From NCBI GenBank assembly GCA_041589735.1, contig JBFHVA010000018.1, forward strand, positions 1 to 26,758: 26,758 bases of DNA, given 5' to 3'. The translations under genes were made by a program, and so were the position numbers. A model generated the notes under the pieces. That model was not told where the DNA came from and did not search any database. It saw only the letters and a list, made by a program, of their open reading frames with translations. The DNA is from CAMYJH01 sp041589735. GTDB taxonomy: Bacteria; Pseudomonadota; Gammaproteobacteria; HK1. Shown in pieces: positions 1-7,602 of the stretch; the first letter of the stretch is position 1, and each line of letters opens with the position of its first letter.

Positions 1-57
1 CTGAAGCCGCTTCATGGCTCGCTGTAATTGCGCAATCTTTTCCTGTTTATCTGCCAT
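1..57 (-). CDS. Unidentified protein, N-terminal 19 codons only (runs off the window)
   Basis: An ATG at 57 opens a frame that stays open to the window edge and reads MADKQEKIAQLQRAMKRLQ. An AGGA ribosome-binding site sits about seven bases upstream, which is why I believe this start. The visible residues are charged and helical, with a leucine/alanine pattern like the beginning of a coiled coil. It lies about 100 bases downstream of aceK on the same strand and could be co-transcribed with it. Too little is visible to name a family. Confidence 0.45.
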   Translation of the reverse strand, partial: MADKQEKIAQLQRAMKRLQ

Positions 58-154
58 GAGCGGTCCTGGAACAATACGGGAATTGCGTGCTCAAGATGCC
101 CGGGAATGATACTACGAACGAATTCAAGCGAGGCGTGCAAACGAGAATCGGAAG

Positions 155-1984
155 TCAATTCAGCGGGTCTTCCGTGTCCCCTCGAATTCTCTGGCTTTCC
201 GGATAGATATGAATGGCCGGGACCTTACCGTTCCGCAAATCATTCTGGATCCGCTCCCAGTACTTAGTCGTCAGCAGATCACCGTGCCTGGCCAGGAAAC
301 GTCGGCGGAGATCGCGATCGAAGATTCTAAGGCCGACTAGGATCTCCTCTGGCAAAAAAATGACGCCATCCTCGAAAACCCAGTCGGGAACGTCTTCCTC
401 CCCATCGATCCGATCTTCGTTGGTTCGGATCTTGACGTCCATGAAATCCTCTAGGGCATCGTAGTCATATAAGTGCACCTTGAGGTACTTGCTGACGCCG
501 TAATTTCGCGCGTCGAGATCCTTGTTGAAGATGTTTGCCGCCGCGTTGTTCTTGATGCAGTAGCCCAGATTGATCATGGCTCTCTCAGCGTCGTCCTCCG
601 AGGCTGTTTCCAGAAATACCGGCAGCGGAGTCTGACGGCGCTGAACGATGAGGTGTTTGAAAATGACGTCCTCGTCACGTAAAAAGACAGTCAGGCCTGC
701 CTCGTCAAGCAGCTCTTCCAGAAGTTCCGGGTCGAACCAGCTTCTGTCCAGCTTCAAGTTGTAGTAGATGATGTTGTCCAACATGCTGCCGGTGCGGTTG
801 ATCTCGTGTACCCGGCCGTATTTTTTCAACACCGACTCGATACCGTGGAACTTACCCCATTTATAACCCTCCGTGGGCTTATCCCGGATCACTTTGAGAT
901 TGTAGGCCGAGGATGGAAACGCGAAACCGATTGCAACCGTACCCCGAGAGCCGATAGAGGTCTGAAAAACTTCGCCGGTTCCTTCGTGCTCCTCTTTGAG
1001 ATCATTCATCACGGCGCCTTTGCCCACGTGATTGAAGCCGATGGTGGAGTAATGCAGGCCGATAGGCCGCTTGGGCATGATGCTGTGGAGAAAGGCGGCG
1101 AGCTCGTGATAATAGGTGTTGGTGACGTGGAAGTTCGCCAGAGTGGAGCTGAAGATATTGTGCACGTCGGGCTCGGATATCAGGACCGCATCGACGTATA
1201 TTCCCCGCTCATCGTTCAACAGGGCGATCACCAGCGGCATGAGTTCCCCATCGTCAAGCACAATCCGTCCCACCACGTAACAGCCGCGGTTGCGGAAGAA
1301 TCCTGCGTCGATCATCTCTATAGCGCATAACCGTGCGCTTTTATCGCCGCGATTCATCAGCGCATTATTGATTCGTTCGGCAACCAATCGCGCGTCCTCG
1401 TCGAGGTTGCGATAGGGCGCATTGAACTGTGGCACCTCGAGAATTTGAGCCACCGATCCGACATCAACCGCGTTAGCAACGGCAAAGCTTTTGATGACCT
1501 CGTCAGAGAAACTTTCTTTTGAAGCGCCGGTGTCGCCGATAGCGTACTCCACAGGCTTCCACTCGCCCTGGTAGACCCTTCGCCTCACCGAGCGAAAGAA
1601 AGCAAAAGCCAAGTCGGACGAATAACGGCCCTCAATCATGGGCAGATAGCACGATTGGATGCGTTCCCACAGCGCCTCAATCTCGGCTACCTGCGGGTAC
1701 ACCGCCTTCAGCTTCGGCCCCATCGTATTGATGCAATCGCTGTACATGGAAAGCCGCCGCTTGCTGAGCCAGATGGACGTCGGCGGATCGCGGCGCTCGA
1801 ACGCCTGCTTGGCCAGCCACGGAATATTGCGGGATTCGACGTAATAGGCGTCGAACTGATCGAGGATCCAGCGCGCGGTGAGCTCGATCTTCTCCTCCTC
1901 GCTCCGGGCGTCCGTGATGTGGTCGGCGTCTTGGACCCCGTTGATCGTGGGTATCGCCGCAGGCGTTGATGCTGGAGGATTCAA
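155..1984 (-). CDS. aceK: Isocitrate dehydrogenase kinase/phosphatase AceK
   Basis: AceK is a bifunctional cytoplasmic enzyme that phosphorylates and dephosphorylates isocitrate dehydrogenase, switching carbon between the TCA cycle and the glyoxylate bypass. The 609-residue product is slightly longer than E. coli AceK (578). Family landmarks are visible: the N-terminal region with WILDQFDAYY (about 39-48), the ATP loop GSRGTVAIGF (345-354), the following FPSSAYNLKVIRDK with the likely catalytic lysine near 364, and the metal/catalytic block with AANIF, then Asp489, RNYGV and YDYD (507-509). The start codon is TTG at 1984, supported by AAGGA about eight bases upstream; the next Met is about 80 codons in and would cut the conserved N-terminus. 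The usual partners aceA and aceB are not adjacent, so this is not the enterobacterial aceBAK arrangement. Family assignment is firm; activity is inferred from conserved residues. Confidence 0.95.
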   Translation of the reverse strand: MNPPASTPAAIPTINGVQDADHITDARSEEEKIELTARWILDQFDAYYVESRNIPWLAKQAFERRDPPTSIWLSKRRLSMYSDCINTMGPKLKAVYPQVAEIEALWERIQSCYLPMIEGRYSSDLAFAFFRSVRRRVYQGEWKPVEYAIGDTGASKESFSDEVIKSFAVANAVDVGSVAQILEVPQFNAPYRNLDEDARLVAERINNALMNRGDKSARLCAIEMIDAGFFRNRGCYVVGRIVLDDGELMPLVIALLNDERGIYVDAVLISEPDVHNIFSSTLANFHVTNTYYHELAAFLHSIMPKRPIGLHYSTIGFNHVGKGAVMNDLKEEHEGTGEVFQTSIGSRGTVAIGFAFPSSAYNLKVIRDKPTEGYKWGKFHGIESVLKKYGRVHEINRTGSMLDNIIYYNLKLDRSWFDPELLEELLDEAGLTVFLRDEDVIFKHLIVQRRQTPLPVFLETASEDDAERAMINLGYCIKNNAAANIFNKDLDARNYGVSKYLKVHLYDYDALEDFMDVKIRTNEDRIDGEEDVPDWVFEDGVIFLPEEILVGLRIFDRDLRRRFLARHGDLLTTKYWERIQNDLRNGKVPAIHIYPESQRIRGDTEDPLN

Positions 1985-2090
1985 GAAAATGTCCTTAGAT
2001 CGATCAGGAAAAATGACTGAACCGGGCCAATTCTACTTATTAACACCCGGCCCGCCACCACATGTCAGCTACCGGATGAAGCGAGTTAAG

Positions 2091-2129
2091 AAAAAAATCC
2101 GGCGGATGGACCCGGGCGCAGCCACCGCC
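2091..2129 (-). terminator. Probable rho-independent terminator after the metallopeptidase gene
   Basis: On the minus strand, just past the stop of the metallopeptidase gene, GGCGGTGG (plus 2122-2129) can pair with CCATCCGCC (plus 2101-2109), leaving one bulged base and a 12-base loop. It is followed after three bases by seven T residues (plus 2091-2097 read as A). The bulge and the offset of the T tract make it less certain than the other terminators here. Confidence 0.5.
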
Positions 2130-2133
2130 GTAG

Positions 2134-3210
2134 TCAAGCGACCTGATTGCCGGCTGCTGAGTTGCCTCGAACGAGCTCATGCACAAAGCGCATTTTCTGC
2201 ACCACCGGCGGCACCAGAATTTTAGGATAAAAATCTAGAAGCCCCATGGTGCGGTTCATCTCGTTCATCACGATGCTAATTCTTCGCTTGACGCCTACCA
2301 ATTCATCCAGATCCGCGGTAAGCACATCGGGTACGGACCCGAATCCCACATTGTTGGCGGTGTCGAGCACGCTGACTATCTCGAGATAGGCGGCGAAAGT
2401 CTCGGCAAAATCCTCCCAAGGATGCATGGTGGCGTAGGCGCTGATGAAATTCTCCTGCCAGCCGGCCGGTGCGCCCTCCTGATAATGACGATCTAGAGCT
2501 TCTGCGTACGTGGGGTTTTCATGGTCACCAAAAATCCGCACCGAATCAGCCTCTCTTTTTCCTTTTACTAAGAGATCCCAGTAGTAGTGGCCTATTTCGT
2601 GCCGAAAGTGGCCGATCAAAGTTCGATGCGCTTCGTTGAGGTCAACGCGAATGGACTCACGTTCCGCTGGATCGGCCTCACGAATATTAATAGTAATTTT
2701 TCCCTCGGCGTGCCCGGTATAAACCCGCTCGTCCGCGCCCATGGTGCGCCAGAATTCGTTGGAAGGAATGCTGTCTGCCTTGAAATCGAACGCGAGCGGA
2801 GGGTCGAATCCTGACTCCATTGTACCGTGGGGAAGACCCAAAAAATCCAGGGTGTAAAAAAGTCGGCGTTTGGCTGCTTCCAGTCGACCCCACTTTTCCC
2901 GATTACCCTCCACGGAGAGATCCGGGATGGTGTCGTTGTACACGCAGCAATCGCAAAGCGCTGAAGGATCGGGCGGCGCATCGTTCAACGCAATGCAGCG
3001 GTTACAAACGTTTTCAACGGCGTAGTTATGGCACTTGGCGAGCTTGGCACCGCAGTCGGTATTTCCGCAGCGAAACACGAGATCGTGCTCATGCCGCAAG
3101 GTACTGATACCGTGACACACCGGGCACCAGCCGACTTCCAGACCGCAGGAAAGACACTGACTGTTCTCGAAGAAGAGGGTGTTGCCGCAAACGCAGTTAA
3201 ATGTCTTCAT
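2134..3210 (-). CDS. Zinc-ribbon putative zinc-binding metallopeptidase
   Basis: The 358-residue protein has two parts. The first 90 residues are packed with cysteine pairs (CVC at 6-8, CLSC 19-22, CPVC 29-32, then further CxxC/CDCC pairs to about 89), typical of the zinc-ribbon domain found at the front of this family. The rest is a peptidase-like domain with a HEIGHYYW zinc-binding helix (204-211) and a downstream PWEDFAETFAAYLE helix (264-277) that probably supplies a third ligand, as in other HExxH proteins with a distal acidic ligand. No signal peptide or membrane helix is visible, so it is probably cytoplasmic. The substrate is unknown. The start is ATG but the ribosome-binding site is weak. 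It is a single gene between aceK and sodC on the same strand. Confidence 0.85.
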   Translation of the reverse strand: MKTFNCVCGNTLFFENSQCLSCGLEVGWCPVCHGISTLRHEHDLVFRCGNTDCGAKLAKCHNYAVENVCNRCIALNDAPPDPSALCDCCVYNDTIPDLSVEGNREKWGRLEAAKRRLFYTLDFLGLPHGTMESGFDPPLAFDFKADSIPSNEFWRTMGADERVYTGHAEGKITINIREADPAERESIRVDLNEAHRTLIGHFRHEIGHYYWDLLVKGKREADSVRIFGDHENPTYAEALDRHYQEGAPAGWQENFISAYATMHPWEDFAETFAAYLEIVSVLDTANNVGFGSVPDVLTADLDELVGVKRRISIVMNEMNRTMGLLDFYPKILVPPVVQKMRFVHELVRGNSAAGNQVA

Positions 3211-3276
3211 TCCGATTATGGTCGACAGCCGATACTGTTTTTCAAGCGGAGTACTCGCCCCAAAGCGTCGGGTTCG

Positions 3277-3801
3277 TTACTTGACTATCCCACAGGCCAT
3301 CCGCGCACCGCCGCCGCCCAGCGCTTTCGGCTGATCCGAATAATTGTCGCCGCCCGCGTGAATCATCAGCGATCGGCCTTCCAAATCGTGCAGCTTCAAC
3401 CGGGGGGCCAGCACGGAGTGCGTCGCCGTTCCTTCCGCAGTGACGAAAAGCGCCGGAAGGTCTCCCAGGTGACCGGCGCCGAAAGGGCCTTCGTGCACGC
3501 CGGTGTTCTTAGGATCGTAATGGCCACCCGCGGCCAGCCCGGCGATCTTTTCACCGTCCTTCTCGCCGGCGCCGCAGTTGGCGTTCTCGTGAACGTGGAA
3601 GCCATGCATTCCGGGCGTCAGCCCACGCAGGTTTGGAGTGATAAGAATTCCGTACTTGGTGTTACGAACGTTGATGGTGCCTATCGGGTCTCCAACGCCG
3701 TAGCGCGAAACGTAGTTCATGCTGATATCGGCCGAATCGTGGGCGACAACCTGCGTCGCCGCAAGCGAGCCGATAAGCGCGGCCAGGATTTTCCACCTCA
3801 T
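3277..3801 (-). CDS. sodC: Periplasmic Cu/Zn superoxide dismutase
   Basis: SodC converts superoxide to oxygen and hydrogen peroxide in the periplasm. I start it at the ATG at 3801, because AGGAGAG lies about eight bases upstream and the protein then opens directly with a signal peptide (residues 1-20, ending VVA-H). An earlier in-frame ATG at 3834 lacks such a site and would bury the signal peptide. In the 174-residue product, copper and zinc ligands are in the expected order: GFHVH (His69, His71), GGHYDP (His94), TGVHEGP (His103), GHLGDLP (His111, Asp114) and MIHAGGDN (His148). Cys76 and Cys170 can form the conserved disulfide. All key residues are present, so an active enzyme is expected. 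It is a single gene. Confidence 0.96.
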   Translation of the reverse strand: MRWKILAALIGSLAATQVVAHDSADISMNYVSRYGVGDPIGTINVRNTKYGILITPNLRGLTPGMHGFHVHENANCGAGEKDGEKIAGLAAGGHYDPKNTGVHEGPFGAGHLGDLPALFVTAEGTATHSVLAPRLKLHDLEGRSLMIHAGGDNYSDQPKALGGGGARMACGIVK

Positions 3802-3958
3802 GAGGTTCGCTCTCCTGTCAAACTTTGCGGGCATACATGAAGATATGACTTGGGTTCGTCACGAATTCTTGTTTCCATCATACGTTAAAACTCGGCAGTT
3901 CCGAAAAAGTCACCTGGGACACATTTTAAGCGCGTGGCCGGCGCCCGTCCCAGTGGGC

Positions 3959-3987
3959 AAAAAAAAGGGCGGGTGATACACCCGCCC
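3959..3987 (-). terminator. Strong rho-independent terminator after the family-5 binding-protein gene
   Basis: Read on the minus strand, a perfect 9-bp stem GGGCGGGTG/CACCCGCCC with a 3-base loop is followed at once by eight T residues (plus 3959-3966 as A). It sits about 30 bases past the stop codon at 4016. Confidence 0.93.
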
Positions 3988-4015
3988 CCGGCAGTCGTCA
4001 TTCCTTGGCAGGAAT

Positions 4016-5659
4016 CTACATTTTCGACTTGTCGAGCCAGACCAGATCCAGCTGCTGGTTCAGGTAGTGGCTCGGAGAGACCTTCCAACCCTGAACATAA
4101 GAGCGGTAGGGAACGATGCGGTACCACCATAGCGTTACAGCCTGGCTGGCGGTATCGTCGAGCACGCGCTTCTCGAACTCGCGCATTACCATCCGCTGCT
4201 TTGCGGGGTCGGCCTCGCGATTCATTTGGTCGAAAAGCTTCTCGGTCACATCGTCCTGGAACCCGGCGTAGTTGTCGCCCGAGCTGCCGACGAACTTGGC
4301 AACGTCAGAAAGCGGGTTCACCAGTGACTGACAGTTGAAGTCGATGGAGACGTCGAAGTCACGCTTCTTGCGCAGCCGATCGTAGAACGGACCGGTGGGC
4401 AGCACGGTCTGTTTGACCTTCATGCCGGTCTGGGACCATTGGTCGATGAGCCAGGTACCGACAATTTTGTAGGGCTGATCCACGCCACGGTTATTGAGCT
4501 CGAAGTTGAGGTTGGGCTGACCCGCTTCTGTGAGCAGGCGCTTGGCCTCGGCGCGGGATTTTTCGATATCCGGCCAGTAGCCGGCGATCTGCTCCAGCTC
4601 TTCGTTGGTGGCGGCAAGTGGATGGTTCGGGAACACCACGCCGCCCACGGTTTTGACAATGGCGATTCGCTGCAGGTGTTGTGACCCTTGCCAGCGATCA
4701 ACGCCTAAAGTGAGCGCTCGACGCACCCGGGGATCGTCAAACGGCGCCTTGGTGTGGTTGGGTGTGGTCAGCAGCACGCAGTTCCAATCGCTCTCCTGAA
4801 CCGCGAGCTTGTCCCCAAGAACGCGTTTGAGCTCGTCGCGTGACATGGGCGGCAGACCGCGAAACTCCATGGCTGCCCGGTTTCCACGAATGGCCTGCAC
4901 GCGCACTGATTCTTTGGGCGCCTGGATGGCCTTGAAGCCGTCGATATAGGGAAGAGGCTGACCGTCCGGACCCTTATGGTGATAGCTGGGGTTGCGTTTC
5001 GCCTCAATGAACGCGCCAGCCTGCTGCTGGACGAAGATAAACGGACCCGTGCCGTTGATGTTCTTCGCGTGCCAGTCGTAGCCATGGGTATCCAGATCCT
5101 TCTTGCTGTAGACGGCGTTAAACGGCGTCGCCAGCGCGGGCATGAATGCACCGGACGGATACTTAAGCCGAAAGATCACGGTCTCATTGTCCGGGGCCTC
5201 GATGGACTCGACCATCGTCAGCTGCGCTCTGCGCGCGCTTGCCACGCCCTGCGGCGGGAATATGATCTTGTCGAACGTGGCTTTGATGTCCTGCGCCGTG
5301 AGCGGCGTGCCGTCATGAAATTTGACGTCGGTGCGCACCTTGAAGGTGTAGGTCTTGCCGCCGTCCGTAGGCTCCTGCACGTTGCCGACGCAGAGATCGC
5401 AGACGAAATCGGTAGACGCCGAAGGGTCTTCCGGATTGATTCGGACTAGAAGGCTGTAAAACGGCGCGATAGGGTGAATCACGCCGAAAGTGGTTTCGCG
5501 GTGCAGGTCGTAGGACGGCACCTCGCTCGCCACCATGAATGTAAGAATGCCGCCGCGCTGCGGGGCTCCGGCGATTGCGGCCGAAGCTGCAAAGCCGTAG
5601 GCCGCCAGCCCGCCGAATAGGGCGACCGCGGTGAGGCGTTTGATGAGAGGTAGTTTCAT
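4016..5659 (-). CDS. ABC-transporter substrate-binding protein, family 5 (peptide/nickel/opine type)
   Basis: This is a periplasmic solute-binding protein of SBP_bac_5 type, which captures peptides or similar solutes for an ABC importer. The 547-residue length fits. It begins with a signal peptide (KRLTAVALFGGLAAYGFAAS) and the mature part opens QRGGILTFMVASEVPSYDLHR, typical of the family. YTFKVRTDVKFHDGTPLTAQDIKATFD is the classic signature segment. The start at 5659 has GGAG about ten bases upstream; a longer frame opens at a TTG at 5743 but has no signal-peptide logic. A CDLC pair lies early in the mature protein. No permease or ATPase gene is next to it, so it is an orphan binding protein. 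The ligand cannot be told from the sequence. A strong terminator follows. Confidence 0.92.
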   Translation of the reverse strand: MKLPLIKRLTAVALFGGLAAYGFAASAAIAGAPQRGGILTFMVASEVPSYDLHRETTFGVIHPIAPFYSLLVRINPEDPSASTDFVCDLCVGNVQEPTDGGKTYTFKVRTDVKFHDGTPLTAQDIKATFDKIIFPPQGVASARRAQLTMVESIEAPDNETVIFRLKYPSGAFMPALATPFNAVYSKKDLDTHGYDWHAKNINGTGPFIFVQQQAGAFIEAKRNPSYHHKGPDGQPLPYIDGFKAIQAPKESVRVQAIRGNRAAMEFRGLPPMSRDELKRVLGDKLAVQESDWNCVLLTTPNHTKAPFDDPRVRRALTLGVDRWQGSQHLQRIAIVKTVGGVVFPNHPLAATNEELEQIAGYWPDIEKSRAEAKRLLTEAGQPNLNFELNNRGVDQPYKIVGTWLIDQWSQTGMKVKQTVLPTGPFYDRLRKKRDFDVSIDFNCQSLVNPLSDVAKFVGSSGDNYAGFQDDVTEKLFDQMNREADPAKQRMVMREFEKRVLDDTASQAVTLWWYRIVPYRSYVQGWKVSPSHYLNQQLDLVWLDKSKM

Positions 5660-6175
5660 TTTGTCGTATCTCCGACACATCGGACCGTACCGCGGCCCAC
5701 GGTGAACACAACGACAAACCTCGCGGCGTGCCGATGCCGTCAACTCCGGTGGGCAGGAGATTTAGTTCAATCCCGTCGCCCACCTCCTTCGCCCGCGCGC
5801 TGAGTGCGGGCAAAGGACGGAGCGCCGACCGCGCACATATCGCGGGGCGTTTAGCCGGATCGATCGGAGACTTCGAGAAACCGCCCCTTAAGGGTCGGGA
5901 CGCTGTCGATTCGGGACTAGGGGGCCCGGGACGACCTGCTTGTTTTACCTCTGGCGTAGAGCCGTTCGCGGACCAGGCCGCGAAAGTGTGAAAAATACTG
6001 CCAGCCCATATCGGCTGCAATACCTTTTACTGCCAACCCGAAAATTATTTTTACTGCCGCCGGAGATCGGATCGGGCTTTAAGCCGGTTGAACGGATCTC
6101 GACGGACATCCCTCTACCCAATGCGCTCCGCTAACCCCTGCACACGAGCGCGGCGCATGCCTTCTTCCGCCGTCG
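5660..6175. other. Non-coding stretch with three TACTGCC motifs
   Basis: Between the transporter-like gene ending at 6176 and the binding-protein gene starting at 5659 I see no convincing gene; the open frames here have no ribosome-binding site and unstructured, Pro/Arg/Ser-rich translations. The part nearest 5659 should hold the promoter of the binding-protein gene. An AT-richer patch at 5990-6060 carries TACTGCC three times, at 5996, 6028 and 6052, two of them preceded by TTT. Confidence 0.5.
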
Positions 6176-7468
6176 TCAACGCAGTACCGATTCCAGGGTA
6201 AGCGCAGAACTCGCCATCAGCCACATAAAGAGACCGTAGCCCGCGCTCCACTGGGGGAACCGCCATGCCTGCAGTCCGTGGCGGGCTTGCAGAATGAGGT
6301 TGGTCCCGGAAAAAGGGCACAGCGCGCAGCCGATGGACCAGCCGGCGACATAGAGCATGACCGTTCCCTCCGGCGAAAGCCCGAGAGGATCGAGCAGAGG
6401 AATCATCGCCGTCAGGCTGATGATGGGATGCAGGCCCGCCGCCGCAACGAGTACCACCACCAGCAGAGCGAAGGCGGCGCCCACACCGGGGAACGGAATC
6501 TCGGGCAGGGTGATTCCGGAAGCGGTGAAGGCGCTGGAAAGACCTACCGCCAGCACTCCGGCGCTCAGGAACAAGGCCAGCTCTCCGGACATACCCGGCA
6601 ATCGGACTCTGGTGTGGTCCACGACCCTAACGCCGGCCCGACCCAGACCCGAACGCCGGGCAACGCCAATCCACGCGACCAACGGGGCCAGCATGGCGGT
6701 CGCGGTGAGCACGGGAACATTCGGCCACACGAGTCGCAGACCAACGACAGCGACCGCCAGCGTCGCCGGTAGCCAAAGCACATCGGGGCGCAGTGGATAG
6801 CCCGCAAAACCCGCCAACGATTCGGCGAAGCGCCTCTTCGACACAATGTAGGTGAATCCAATGCCGAATATCGTCAGCACGACCCCAACCATCGCGACTT
6901 TAGCGAGGCTCGCCTCGGGCGCCTGATTGAGCGCCAGCGCCATGCCGCCGATGAAGGGCGAATAGAACACCGCCAGGGAAAATGTGCGCGAAAAAGCGGA
7001 GGCCTCGAGTCGGCCAAGCGGGCGTGAACGGGACACGCGGTCACTGACGAGCATGAGCGCGGTGATGTTGATGGCGGCGGCGAGCAGGTTGAGACCAAAT
7101 AGGGTCCGCAGGAATGCTTCCGGGCCCCTGGGAGCCGGGAGGTCATGAGGCGACGCCACCGGGGTCGCCATGTGTACGAAACTCACCCCGGCAATCAGCG
7201 CGAGGATCGCCTGGTTTTCGTGCACGAGCCTCACGTAGTCGACGGCAACGCCGGTTAGACGGCCGATCACCACGCCGACGAGCCCGACCGTAACCAGGAC
7301 GAGGCACTGCCGCCGTTGCCCGGGCGAAAGCTCGGTCCAGAGTAATGCCGCCGCTGCCCATGCGGCCGATCCGGAGATCCACGGGGGCACCTCGCTAACG
7401 AGGCCGGCGGCGATGGACGCCAACAGCATCAACGCGAGAACGCCCCCCGCAATCGCCCGCCGAGTCAT
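6176..7468 (-). CDS. Polytopic membrane protein, ion-transporter-superfamily-like
   Basis: The 430-residue product is almost wholly hydrophobic, with about ten to twelve predicted membrane helices, so it is an inner-membrane carrier or permease. Its two halves look alike: each ends in a helix-breaking segment rich in small and Pro residues (SLAVFYSPFIGGMALALNQ in the first half; GLHPIISLTAMIPLLDPLG and CALCPFSGTNLILQARHG in the second). This resembles the re-entrant hairpins of the ion-transporter superfamily (dicarboxylate, citrate and arsenite carriers), but I cannot name a subfamily or substrate. The start is ATG with only a weak GGGA upstream. It is about 130 bases downstream of the alpha/beta hydrolase gene on the same strand and may be transcribed with it. 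Confidence 0.7.
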   Translation of the reverse strand: MTRRAIAGGVLALMLLASIAAGLVSEVPPWISGSAAWAAAALLWTELSPGQRRQCLVLVTVGLVGVVIGRLTGVAVDYVRLVHENQAILALIAGVSFVHMATPVASPHDLPAPRGPEAFLRTLFGLNLLAAAINITALMLVSDRVSRSRPLGRLEASAFSRTFSLAVFYSPFIGGMALALNQAPEASLAKVAMVGVVLTIFGIGFTYIVSKRRFAESLAGFAGYPLRPDVLWLPATLAVAVVGLRLVWPNVPVLTATAMLAPLVAWIGVARRSGLGRAGVRVVDHTRVRLPGMSGELALFLSAGVLAVGLSSAFTASGITLPEIPFPGVGAAFALLVVVLVAAAGLHPIISLTAMIPLLDPLGLSPEGTVMLYVAGWSIGCALCPFSGTNLILQARHGLQAWRFPQWSAGYGLFMWLMASSALTLESVLR

Positions 7469-7602
7469 GGCGTCCCAACAGTCTTCAATTGACTTTGCGA
7501 ATAAACGCCGGAATCAACGACAACCGTCGTCGGGATCCTCCAGCCACAACACGTGCCCATGTCATCGTGAAAGGAAGCACGATGCATGTCAGCGCCGTAT
7601 AT

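Noticed and set aside
5313..6020. A 235-codon minus-strand frame over the 5' end of the family-5 binding-protein gene.
   Set aside because: It runs in another frame across the real signal peptide and N-terminal domain, and has no ribosome-binding site.
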